Below, one piece after another: positions 26,301-36,600 of a stretch of DNA of 64,000 nt. The DNA lies in contig NZ_FOIX01000004.1 of NCBI RefSeq assembly GCF_900109615.1, forward strand, positions 310,001 through 374,000. Direction: 5' to 3'. The notes under the pieces are model-generated. The model ran no database searches and was not told the DNA's origin. It was given only the letters and a program-made list of their open reading frames with translations. The first letter of the stretch is position 1, and each line of letters begins with the position of its first letter. This DNA is from Kaistella antarctica (GTDB lineage Bacteria; Bacteroidota; Bacteroidia; Flavobacteriales; Weeksellaceae). The position numbers and the translations under genes were made by a program.

Positions 26301-29300
26301 ATGATCAAATATTTACATTCGAAGATCGCTTTATTTCTCTGCCTCGTTTTCATCGTAACGTCAGGTGAGGTAAGCGCCCAAAAAACGGTATTTTCAGACA
26401 ATTTTAATACTTCTTTCGGAGAAAACTTCACTAAAGGAGGTCAGAGCATCGGAGCTTCAAAGTGGGCAGTTACCTCGTCTGGAAATGGTGGTTATTCAGC
26501 TAGAATTCACGTTGGTGTTATGACTATTACCAATAATGGTCTTAGAAATGGAGTTCAAAACGGCTGGGTTCTAGCGAGCACATCTACTGTCAACAATCCG
26601 GCTGATCCCACTTCTTATGATCCGACTTACAAAACTACCCTAAATCAAAATGCGGGAATCGTATCGTGGACCTTGAATATTAGACAAAGTCATCCGACTC
26701 CTAGGGGTTTTGGAATTGGAAATGATCAATATGGAGTTGCTTACCTATTGGCGGGAACTCTTGGTACAACAAATGCAGTCGGGCAAGGATATGCAATTCA
26801 AATTGGAGGCAATTCGGGAAATGAATCATTGCGTTTGGTAAGATATACTAATGGAATGAGTACTGCTACTACGATCCTGTCATCTCAAAGCACTGGACCG
26901 GCTAAAGTTGGGTATTCATTTATGAGTGTGCGTGTTGAATACAATCCTCAAACTGAAGAATGGAAATTATTTGCAAGAGTAGATGCTAATACCTCAAATG
27001 CAAGTACAAGCAATTTTAAAAATCCTTCAGAAGTATTACCTCTCAAAGCGCAAGGAACTCACACTGATAGTTATACCAACAGACCATTAACTCTTACGGG
27101 AGGTTTTTGGAATGGTGGAAATACAAGTAATGATGCATTTATTGATAACGTTGAAGTTAGCATTGCGTTACCGGAAATTACTTCCATCACGCCCAGTTCG
27201 AAAACTGCAGCCACTGCTGGTTTTACGATGACCGTAACGGGAAAAAACTTCTCCGGATCCAGTAAAGTAAATTGGAATGGACAAGAACGAACTACAACTT
27301 ACGTTTCGCCAACACAAATAAACGCTACGATTACCGCAGCAGATATTGCGGTTTCAGGCACTGCAACCGTAACAGTAAAGACGAAGACAGCGATTTCCAA
27401 CGAGCAAATCTTTACCACCATTCCATCTGGGCAACCAATATTAACGCTGCCAAACACCACTTTAGATCCAATGGAGACCGTTCAAGGGACGGCTTCTACA
27501 GCCAAAACATATACCCTGCGTGGTGATAATCTTACCGCAGGTGCCACCGTTACTGCCCCGGCAAATTTTGAACTTTCCAGCAATGGCTCGGTCTGGTCAG
27601 ATGTTTTAACCTTGCCAAATACGGGTGGAGGATTAACAGGGCAGCCACTAACTTTGCAGGCGAGATTAAAAGCAAACGCACTTGCCGGAGTTTATGGCGG
27701 AACTATCTCTCATGCTTCTGCTGGAGCAGCGACTAAATTCGTTACCGTATCTGGTAAAGTATTTGCGTTAAAACCAACTACAAGAGCAACCGATATTAAA
27801 TTTTCTGATATTACGTCAACCACCTTCAAAATCAACTGGACCAACGGAAATGGAAGTCAGCGTTTGGTAGTGGTGAAAAAAGCAACTGCCGTCAACGTTG
27901 ATCCTGCGAATGGGACGACGTACGAAGGAAATGCGGTTTATAAAATAGGCTCCAATTTAGGAGCTGAAAACTATGTCGTTTACAAAGGAACTGGAACTTC
28001 AGTTTCTTTGAAAGGTTTGGAACCAGATACTGTCTACCATGTTTCGGTGATCGAATTCAATGGCGCAGATGAAGTTGAAAATTATTTAACGCCAGGCACG
28101 CCAGCCAGTACAACCACTAAAATTTCCCCTTCCGGATTGCAAGTCAATGCGGTGGATACCTCTTACAAAATTGATTTTGATCAAACCGTAGATGGTGTCA
28201 ATTCGGAGGCATTTAAAGGAGAAGGTATTAGGCAAGACGTACAGCCAGGCCAACTGGATTCTGATTCTTGGGCTTTTACAGGATTTGCTGCAGGAGACTT
28301 AGGGTTCGGCGAAAACAGTGTTGCAGGCACCAGTTATGAAATGGGAAGTTCAATGGGTAATACCCCGGCAAGTGGAATTTACGGTTTCAATATTGGAACC
28401 TCTTCAGAGAACTACGCTTTAGGAATACATCCAGGCGGCGCAGATTTTAACTCAGGAACTATTACTTTAAAAGTTCAAAATAAAACTGCCGTTCCAATGA
28501 CCAGCGTTAATATTGGGTACAAAGTGTACGTTTATAACGATCAGGCGAGCGCGACCAAAATTGAGTTTAGCACTTCGACAACTGAAAACGGAGCATTTAC
28601 GACAATAACATCCTTGGAGGTCAATTCGCCAGCGACACCAGATCTTAATCCAGACTGGAAAGCGTCATACCGAGTTGCTACTATTTCAGAATTGAGTGTT
28701 GCTCCAGGTGAGTACTATTACATCCGCTGGAACGGATCATCAACTGCAGGCAGCGCTGCACAAGATGAATTTGCCATTGATGATATTGAAGTCATTGCAA
28801 ATCCGACCTCAACATTTGCATCTTTCGCTGGTATTGCAGAAGATTTTGTACTACAGGGAAATGCGCGTTTACCAAGAAATCTACCAGAAGAAGCATCAGG
28901 AGATTTAACAGTTAAAACCGAACTTATTTTTAATGGTGGTAAATTATTTATAAATAACAATACTCTTACGATTGCATCTAATGTAACCAACACAAGTGCA
29001 GGCGGCCTGTCTGGTGGTTTGATGAGTAAGATTATTATTAGAGGGAATAATAATCCATCCTTAAGTTTTAATCAAGGAACACCGGGAACAACAAATGGAT
29101 TACAATCTTTAAGTTTGCTTGGTACTACTGCTAATACCGTCATAATACAAGATGATCTATTAGTAAGTAACCTTCTCCATATAGACGGACTGCAAACACT
29201 TAACTTTCCGAAGGATGTAAAATTAATGGGAAATTTAAGCACCATTGAAAATAATGGAACAATAACTACACGGAACACCACTATTAATCCTCTTCCATCA

Positions 29301-32300
29301 AATAAAGACTGGGGAAGTACTGGGGAAGTACATTACAATAATCCCGCAGCAAATGCAAGTCAAACTATAGTTTCAGGGACATATAATAACTTGACCGTAT
29401 CACCTAAAAAGGGATCAACTGCAAGAGGAAACATTACGGTAAGAGGACAATTGCATTTGCCCAATACAAATGCAAGTGCAACCAAAGGCAGTTTAGATAT
29501 GTCTACACATACTTTAACAATGGAGGCTGATGCTGTAAATAGTGGAATTGGTGAGGTAACAGGACGTGTGACGAGAAACTCCTTTGTATTTAATAAACTC
29601 TACACTTTTGGTCATCCCAATGCTTCAATTACTTTTGCTCCTGCTGGAACTCTGCCAAGCACAATGAGTGCAATATTAACGATTGGTAATGCACCAACTT
29701 GGCGTCCTGGAGCAATAAAAAGGTTCTATGATGTTATGCAAACCGGTGCTTCAGGTACTAAAGCAATCATTCGGCAGCATTACTTGGATTCAGAATTGAA
29801 CGGAAATGCAGAAAACAGATTAGTCAACTGGGGTCATAAAACAACAACTGATCCCGTAACTACTTTTGAGCAAGGAAAATCTAATAATGATAGTACGGAC
29901 AACTGGGTAGAAATTACCAATGCGGATGTGAGTTTGTATTTTCAAAGTGAACCAGGAAAGGTTTTCATTACGCTTGATGAAACGGAAGCGACTGTCTTAA
30001 CTTGGAATGGTTCGGTAAGTAATTCATGGACTACTTCGGAAAACTGGACGCCGCTTGGTACTCCTTCAGCACTTACCAAAGTAATTATTCCAAATGTGAC
30101 AGGATTACCACATCAACCCATTCTAAACCTCACAGGAGAATTAGGTAGTTTGGTGATAGAAGATGGCGGAATTTTAAATTCTCCAGTTGACGCGGAGTTA
30201 ATTATGATTGGTGGAGCTGGTGCTTGGCAAAATTATGGAAGTGGAAAGTTTAATCCAAGTACGAGTAATGTGATTTTTAAAAATATCGATGCAACAATTT
30301 CTGGTTCAACGACATTTAATGACTTAACGATTTTTTCTGGAGCAGGGCTTCGGGCATTGGACGGAAACTTCATGAGTATTGCGGGAGCGTTTGTTAACAA
30401 TGGAACGATGTTCACAGCGCTAACTCCAAATACAATCCAGTTTATCGGAACGAACCAAAACATTCCAACCCCAGGTGGATTAGCATTTGGTGGCTACCAT
30501 CATTTAATAATAGGAAATGCTGTGTTAGGTACTGGAGCAGTATTTCCATCTAACTTAAATGTTATAGGAAATTTAGAAATTTTAAAACGGGTAGACTTTT
30601 CAGGCACAACGATTAATTTGACAGGTATTACACCGCAGACAATTAGCGGAACAGTAATCGATTTTAATAATTTAGTCGTTAATAAAGATTCGGGTTCAGT
30701 CATTCTTGGCTCAAATATAACCATAAGTGGTACCTTGAATTTGCAATCTGGAAATATTGATATTAAAAACCGGACGCTAACTTTAGGCCAAACTCCAGTC
30801 GTAGGAAACTTTGATACGAATCACATGATTATTGCTGATGGTACTGGTTCTGTACGTCGTACTTTTAAAACTAAAGAAGCATACCTTTTTCCAATTGGTG
30901 ATGATAAGAATACTCTTGATTACAGCCCAATTACGGTGAACATCACTTCAGGGACTTTTGCAGATGGTTTAGTAGCAGTGTCGGTATCGGATGAGAAACA
31001 TCCTGCCAACGCTAGTACAGACCACCATCTTAAACGCTACTGGAATGTATCTCAAACAGGAATTAGCAATGCGGTTGCAACCATCACCGGAACCTATGTG
31101 CCCACTGATCTTGTTGGTGATGAATCTAGCCTGGCAGCGGGTCAATTGCAGGGAACTTTCAATGCAGTCACCAATCCTTGGAAGAAATTTGCACCTTTAG
31201 CAACTAATACCTTAGTAGCAAAAAATACGCTTTTACCGAGCGGAGAGAACTCCGTGTTCACGGGAATTAAAGGAGGTGAGTTTAGTGTTGAAATTTATGG
31301 GTATGGAGGATTCTGTCAAGGATCACAAGCCTTTCTGGAAGCCGTAACAGACGGTGGTGATGCACCTTTTACCTATATTTGGTCTCATGCATTGCCGAAT
31401 GAAAATGTAGTTAGTGTACCAACAGATGTAGTCGGAACAATCAATTACACGGTAACTGTACGAGATGCCAATGGGTTTGAAGCAACAGAAGTTGTAGGTC
31501 CGGTAGAAGTTTTTGCTCCAAGTGTGGGTGGAACGGTCACCATTACCAATCCAGTCAGTTGTTCAACGACCTTAGAATTAAGTGGCAAACTAGGAGAAGT
31601 ATTATACTGGCAACGTTCTACAACTATTGATTTCACTGAAGAAACGACCCTCAATATTGGTAATACAACGAGCACTTTAACCAATAGAGAAATTGGGATT
31701 ATAGATGCTCCGATCTATTTCAGAGCAGTAGTTCAAAATGGTCCTTGTGGTCAGGTAGTTTCAGACGTTGTTGCAATTGCTACTAATAGTACTACTTGGA
31801 ATGGGACAGCATGGACTAACAATGCCCCAACTCCATCGAGTTCTGTTATTTTTGCTGCAAACTATGAAACCTCAGCGGGCGGACTTACCATTTGTAATTT
31901 CAGGGTTAACGAAGGCTTTACTTTAACCATTAAAAAAGATTCCCCTATGACCGTTCAAAATGACATCATCAATTATGGAGATATCATTGTTGAAAGTGAT
32001 GCCAACCTTGTTCAGGTAAGCGATACTGGTGAGTATAGAACGAACCCGTTACTGAATTCCCTACCTACGTTTACCGTTCAACGGGAAGCGACGATAAAGC
32101 GTTTGGATTATGTCTACTGGTCATCGCCGGTAGCAGATCAAAATCTTAGAGCCTTCTCCCCTGGGACAATTATTACTCGATTTTTAGCTTATGATGAGTC
32201 GGATGATTACTTCAAGGCTATTTTTCCAGCAGAGGGACCGACGGATAATCCTGCTACTAAGGTTTTTTCTCCAGCGAAAGGATATGCCATCCGAGCGAAA

Positions 32301-33437
32301 AATAATCAAAATGCAACGACCTCCACAGCCTGGCCAGGCCAGTTTGTTGGTAAGCCAAATAATGGCGTCGTGAATTTCAATCTTAAAAAAGATGGAAATG
32401 GTTATAATTTAGTAGGAAATCCTTATGCATCAAATATTAAATTAAAAGGTGATAATAGTTTATTTTCACAAAATGCAGCAGTAATTGATCAATTAGCTTA
32501 TTTCTGGACCAATGTCAGTGCTAATGTAACAGCAGCAGGTTCAGGATATACTCAAAATAACTATGCGATTTTAAATGGTTTAGGATCTATTGCTGCCCCC
32601 GGAAATCCAGAAACAGAAGAAGTTGGCACTGAAGAGCCTACAACCACAGCTAAAGTTGGTCAAGGTTTCATTGTAAAAGCTAAAGAAGCTGGTAAGAATC
32701 AAAATCTGGTTTTTAAAAATAGCATCAGAAATGCGGGAGAGAGTATATTCTTTGATAAAAAACAAGAGGAAGAAAAAGATCGGTTTTGGTTACGTTTAAC
32801 AACGCCTAATCAGTATTCGACCACCATGCTTGTTGGTTATGTTCCTACGGCAACAAATGGATTTGAATACAGTTACGATGCTCCATTGATGAGTGTAGGC
32901 TCCGATTCGTTTTTCTCTGTATTGGAGGATCGTAAATTAGGAATTCAAGGCCGACAATATCCTTTGAATACGAATGATGTCGTAGCGCTCGGAACCAATC
33001 ATTATGTTGCTGGAGATCATGTCATCTCACTCCAGAAAGCGGAAGGTATTTTTGCCAACGGACAAAACATCTACTTGAAAGACAAGAAAACCAATACCGT
33101 CACGAATCTTTCAGCAGGCAATTATACTTTTGCTGCCGTGGAAGGTTTAACGGAAGGTCGATTTGAAATCATCTATGAAAATGATATCGTGCTCGGAACT
33201 GGCAGTTCCAATAAAGATGAATTGATGGTGTATCGAGATGGTACCGATTTCATCATAAAATCAGCCAGTAAGAAAATATCCGAGGTTGAAGTATACGATA
33301 CGTCTGGTCGATTGATGATCAAACTAAACCCGAATCAAACCGAAGTCAGAATTGAGGGACAAGCCTTGATCAACAGTGTTTATGTTTTGAAAATTTATCA
33401 AAACGGAAAAGTGACGACTCGGAAAATTATCAGATAG
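26301..33437 (+). CDS. Giant secreted T9SS protein with IPT/TIG, Fn3 and type A sorting domain (2378 aa)
   Basis: Signal peptide MIKYLHSKIALFLCLVFIVTSGEVSAQ. An N-terminal lectin-like domain (about 30-290) is followed by an IPT/TIG domain (ITSITPSSKTAATAGFTMTV, about 295-365), an Ig-like repeat (about 375-490), an Fn3-like domain (about 495-605) and a jelly-roll anchor domain (about 610-835). A long run of beta-solenoid-like segments with alternating N, G and T follows (about 860-1660), then a PKD-like part near the Cys residues of NPVSCSTTLELSG. The family module (RLDYVYWSSPVADQNL ... GNGYNLVGNPYASN ... DRFWLRLTTPNQ ... EGRFEIIYENDIVLGTG) and a type A sorting domain ending VTTRKIIR close the protein. 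From about residue 610 onward it aligns collinearly by eye with the 2410-aa protein at 40431-47663, but the N-termini differ. Confidence 0.85.
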   Translation: MIKYLHSKIALFLCLVFIVTSGEVSAQKTVFSDNFNTSFGENFTKGGQSIGASKWAVTSSGNGGYSARIHVGVMTITNNGLRNGVQNGWVLASTSTVNNPADPTSYDPTYKTTLNQNAGIVSWTLNIRQSHPTPRGFGIGNDQYGVAYLLAGTLGTTNAVGQGYAIQIGGNSGNESLRLVRYTNGMSTATTILSSQSTGPAKVGYSFMSVRVEYNPQTEEWKLFARVDANTSNASTSNFKNPSEVLPLKAQGTHTDSYTNRPLTLTGGFWNGGNTSNDAFIDNVEVSIALPEITSITPSSKTAATAGFTMTVTGKNFSGSSKVNWNGQERTTTYVSPTQINATITAADIAVSGTATVTVKTKTAISNEQIFTTIPSGQPILTLPNTTLDPMETVQGTASTAKTYTLRGDNLTAGATVTAPANFELSSNGSVWSDVLTLPNTGGGLTGQPLTLQARLKANALAGVYGGTISHASAGAATKFVTVSGKVFALKPTTRATDIKFSDITSTTFKINWTNGNGSQRLVVVKKATAVNVDPANGTTYEGNAVYKIGSNLGAENYVVYKGTGTSVSLKGLEPDTVYHVSVIEFNGADEVENYLTPGTPASTTTKISPSGLQVNAVDTSYKIDFDQTVDGVNSEAFKGEGIRQDVQPGQLDSDSWAFTGFAAGDLGFGENSVAGTSYEMGSSMGNTPASGIYGFNIGTSSENYALGIHPGGADFNSGTITLKVQNKTAVPMTSVNIGYKVYVYNDQASATKIEFSTSTTENGAFTTITSLEVNSPATPDLNPDWKASYRVATISELSVAPGEYYYIRWNGSSTAGSAAQDEFAIDDIEVIANPTSTFASFAGIAEDFVLQGNARLPRNLPEEASGDLTVKTELIFNGGKLFINNNTLTIASNVTNTSAGGLSGGLMSKIIIRGNNNPSLSFNQGTPGTTNGLQSLSLLGTTANTVIIQDDLLVSNLLHIDGLQTLNFPKDVKLMGNLSTIENNGTITTRNTTINPLPSNKDWGSTGEVHYNNPAANASQTIVSGTYNNLTVSPKKGSTARGNITVRGQLHLPNTNASATKGSLDMSTHTLTMEADAVNSGIGEVTGRVTRNSFVFNKLYTFGHPNASITFAPAGTLPSTMSAILTIGNAPTWRPGAIKRFYDVMQTGASGTKAIIRQHYLDSELNGNAENRLVNWGHKTTTDPVTTFEQGKSNNDSTDNWVEITNADVSLYFQSEPGKVFITLDETEATVLTWNGSVSNSWTTSENWTPLGTPSALTKVIIPNVTGLPHQPILNLTGELGSLVIEDGGILNSPVDAELIMIGGAGAWQNYGSGKFNPSTSNVIFKNIDATISGSTTFNDLTIFSGAGLRALDGNFMSIAGAFVNNGTMFTALTPNTIQFIGTNQNIPTPGGLAFGGYHHLIIGNAVLGTGAVFPSNLNVIGNLEILKRVDFSGTTINLTGITPQTISGTVIDFNNLVVNKDSGSVILGSNITISGTLNLQSGNIDIKNRTLTLGQTPVVGNFDTNHMIIADGTGSVRRTFKTKEAYLFPIGDDKNTLDYSPITVNITSGTFADGLVAVSVSDEKHPANASTDHHLKRYWNVSQTGISNAVATITGTYVPTDLVGDESSLAAGQLQGTFNAVTNPWKKFAPLATNTLVAKNTLLPSGENSVFTGIKGGEFSVEIYGYGGFCQGSQAFLEAVTDGGDAPFTYIWSHALPNENVVSVPTDVVGTINYTVTVRDANGFEATEVVGPVEVFAPSVGGTVTITNPVSCSTTLELSGKLGEVLYWQRSTTIDFTEETTLNIGNTTSTLTNREIGIIDAPIYFRAVVQNGPCGQVVSDVVAIATNSTTWNGTAWTNNAPTPSSSVIFAANYETSAGGLTICNFRVNEGFTLTIKKDSPMTVQNDIINYGDIIVESDANLVQVSDTGEYRTNPLLNSLPTFTVQREATIKRLDYVYWSSPVADQNLRAFSPGTIITRFLAYDESDDYFKAIFPAEGPTDNPATKVFSPAKGYAIRAKNNQNATTSTAWPGQFVGKPNNGVVNFNLKKDGNGYNLVGNPYASNIKLKGDNSLFSQNAAVIDQLAYFWTNVSANVTAAGSGYTQNNYAILNGLGSIAAPGNPETEEVGTEEPTTTAKVGQGFIVKAKEAGKNQNLVFKNSIRNAGESIFFDKKQEEEKDRFWLRLTTPNQYSTTMLVGYVPTATNGFEYSYDAPLMSVGSDSFFSVLEDRKLGIQGRQYPLNTNDVVALGTNHYVAGDHVISLQKAEGIFANGQNIYLKDKKTNTVTNLSAGNYTFAAVEGLTEGRFEIIYENDIVLGTGSSNKDELMVYRDGTDFIIKSASKKISEVEVYDTSGRLMIKLNPNQTEVRIEGQALINSVYVLKIYQNGKVTTRKIIR

Positions 33438-33459
33438 AACGTAAAATATTTTATAATCG

Positions 33460-33489
33460 AAAAAAGCCGAACATATGTTTGGCTTTTTT
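33460..33489 (+). terminator. Bidirectional rho-independent terminator
   Basis: Near-perfect hairpin: AAAAAAGCC then AACATATGTT then GGCTTTTTT, with T-runs on either strand. It lies 22 bp after the stop of the 2378-aa gene and, with the convergent gene ending at 33632, can stop transcription both ways. Confidence 0.85.
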
Positions 33490-33631
33490 CAATTACAATT
33501 GAGTGAGCATTCCTGAAGTATTACCTGAAATAAGCAAGCACCTACACCCTACTCTTCTGAAAACTCAATCACTGATTTGGACTTTTGGGGTTTGCTTTTT
33601 TGATGATAAAATAGAACAAGCTCCCCCTACA

Positions 33632-36600
33632 TTATTTCATGATTTTTTTTGTTATTATTGATCCTTCTTGCCCAATTCTCAAAATATAGACGCCGTGAAC
33701 AAAGTTGCTGGAATCAATCCGAACTTCTTTTCTGTTAGATTTTAAAGTGATAATCAATCGACCAGAAGAATCAAATAGATCGATGTCAGTAATGTTGCTT
33801 GTAGAAGATTTAACGACAAACTCAGCGCCGTCCCGATAAACGATTATATTTTCTTTTGTCAATACATTTGTTCCCAAGACCGTTTCATCCTGATAAGCTA
33901 TTTCAAATCGACCCGCAGTTAAGCCTTGATTCGCCGTAAAAGAATAAGGACTTTCCGAAAGCTTGGTGATAATTCCTGTTTCATGATCTTTGAGATAAAT
34001 AGATTGTCCATTCGCAAAAACACCTTCCATTTCACCCAGACTAAATACATAAGTTCCCGTCTCGTAATGATTGGTACCAACTTTAACAATATCATTCATA
34101 CCGAAGGGAATTGATTTTCCTTGAATGCCCAACTTTCTATCGGCCAAGACTGTAAATAAAGCATCGGCGCCGAGTCCGAAGAGGTCAGCATCGTAATCCG
34201 CATCATAATCATCAGTAGCTCCGTCAATATATCCGATTAAGGCAGTTGTAGTAACGTCAAGTGGACTCGTTAATTTTAACCAATACCGATCTACTGTAGA
34301 TTCTGGAGAATCACCTTTATTAAAAAAGACCGAATTGAGCGATTTGGTGCGGATCGCATTGTTGAAACTTAAAGTGCCAGTCTGTTTTGCTTTCACTATA
34401 AAGCCCTGCCCTATTTTAATAATATTGGTTGGGATCGAACTGATTGTGGAACTTCCGCCTAAAGTAGCTGGAATCCCACCAGTACCATTCAGGATCGCAT
34501 AATTGTTATAATATCCCCCATTCGGATAATTATTTCCCTGCATTGCGGGATTAGGATTCAAGTTGGTCCAAAAATAAGCAGTCTTGTCAATCAGCGCTTT
34601 ATTAGTATCGACCAATTGGTAAAAATCAATGTTGGAGGGATAAGGATTTCCAATTAAATTATAACCATTACCTGTTGGAACAGATTGATAAACCAATGGA
34701 AAGGTCACAAGTCCGTTGTTTGGAACTCCTTTAAAAATACCGTTGAAAATTTGCATCGGAGCAGGCGGACCAACTGGATAAGTATTAAAGGCTCGAATAG
34801 CGTACCCTTTGGCAAAACTTTCAAACCCAGTTTGGCTGTCTCCAAAATTACGTGTTATGGGATCAATCGCATCAAATAAGTTGGTACCTTCATTATACGT
34901 ATAGAAACGATTGTTTAAAGTACCCGTTGAAAAAGCTTTCAAATTTTGTCCCGAAACGGGTGAAGCCCAGTAGGTGTAATCCAGACGTTTTAGGTTAGAA
35001 TTTCTCTTTACAATAAAGTCACCGCTACCCGCATTAGTATCGACTTCGTGAATTTGTACAAAATTGCCGTCGTTTTCTACCGTAATAGTTCCACTATTAA
35101 TCAACTGATCGGAGACGATTAAGTGGTCATTTGAAGCAATGGTGATGGTTCCATTATTTTCACATTGACACGCCTGCAAACTTCCGCCAGAAGCCGTATC
35201 GTAATTTCCATTTAGGATAATTTTATCAGACTTTATTGGTGCCGAAGGCGACCACGTCGACCCAATCCAGACTTTAGGAACGATGCCCGTGCTTAGTAAT
35301 TGAATATTATCGATAATCCACGATTCAGTCGGAGTATTATTTTGGGCAGTGATTCTGACTTTGAGTTGAGTAACTGCTGGTAAATTGTTTATAAAGATAT
35401 CATGATAAGGATTTCCTGATACTGATTTAAAATAAGTTAAATTATTATCCGCCACATAGTCTCGCGACCCAGTTTCTGAGGTGCTAGTATTAAATCCCCA
35501 AGCAAGATTCTCTTCATCGGAAACAATTTTAGCCTGAGCAAACCAGGTGACTCCGTTATCAGGACTAATTTCTACGAGAACATAGTCGATTTTGTCGTCG
35601 TCAATAATAGTAGAAATACCATCAATGTCAAAATCATCCATGCCATCTGTTTTGGACCCTAAAGAAAAAGCAGCGATGTTAAAAAAGAGACTTACTTGGG
35701 AATAGACGGAAATATCGGCAGCATTAAAATTGAACGTCACCGAAGTAGGAATTTGTGGAACACTAATAGCGCCGCCTTGAATTCGATATCCTCTTTCTCC
35801 CTCAGAATATAGGACATTGGATTTAGGATTATCTCCAGAACCACTTGTGCCAGTTGAAAAACCTGTTTCTGGGCCTTGAGTTCCCGTGCTTGTTACCATA
35901 TAGGTTAACTCCGAATATTGTGGAATTTCTTCGAATCCCTGCTGAGCAATAATAAACTCATCCGAAGCCCCACAAAAATTAGCATTACCACCAATGGCAA
36001 AATCGAACGGATTTTTTAAAGGATCATTATTGGCGATAACCACTGTTGCCTTTTTAAAACCGATGGTTGTAGGCGCAAACTTTATTGAAAAGGCTACTGA
36101 TTCGTTTTGGAGCAACTCGGTGCCGGGAATCGGTGGATTCACGAAGGAGAAATCAACGGGATTTAAACCTGTCAAACTAAAATCACTTAATATTAAAGAA
36201 GCTCCACCGATATTGGAAATGGTGTATGTTTTAATTTGGGAGTCTCCTAAATTTTGTGCAGAGAACAGCGTTCTATTTAAATACAAAGGATTAATACTTC
36301 CATCGTTAATTTTATTTGTGCCACCCATTACTTTCATTTCTACTTTTGCGGGAAAAACCTCGCCAGATACTGTTATGGTTCTGGTGACCGCATAAGGTGA
36401 AGTAACACTGATAGTTCCAGCGTACGTTCCGACTTGCAAGTCGTTTTTTAATCTAATGTATATCCTTTTATTCGTAACACTATTGAATGAATTTTTAACA
36501 AAAGTAACCTGGCTTAAGTTAGGATTAAGAGATCCGCTATAAGTACCGTTGGTAGCAATCTCCCAATTGCCAGAAGACGTTACGATGATATCTCCGATAA

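Noticed and set aside
35994-36395. 133-codon rightward frame inside the 1507-aa T9SS gene
   Set aside because: Antisense to a well-supported gene, with no recognisable domain, signal peptide or promoter. The same applies to the 142-codon frame at 44291-44719.
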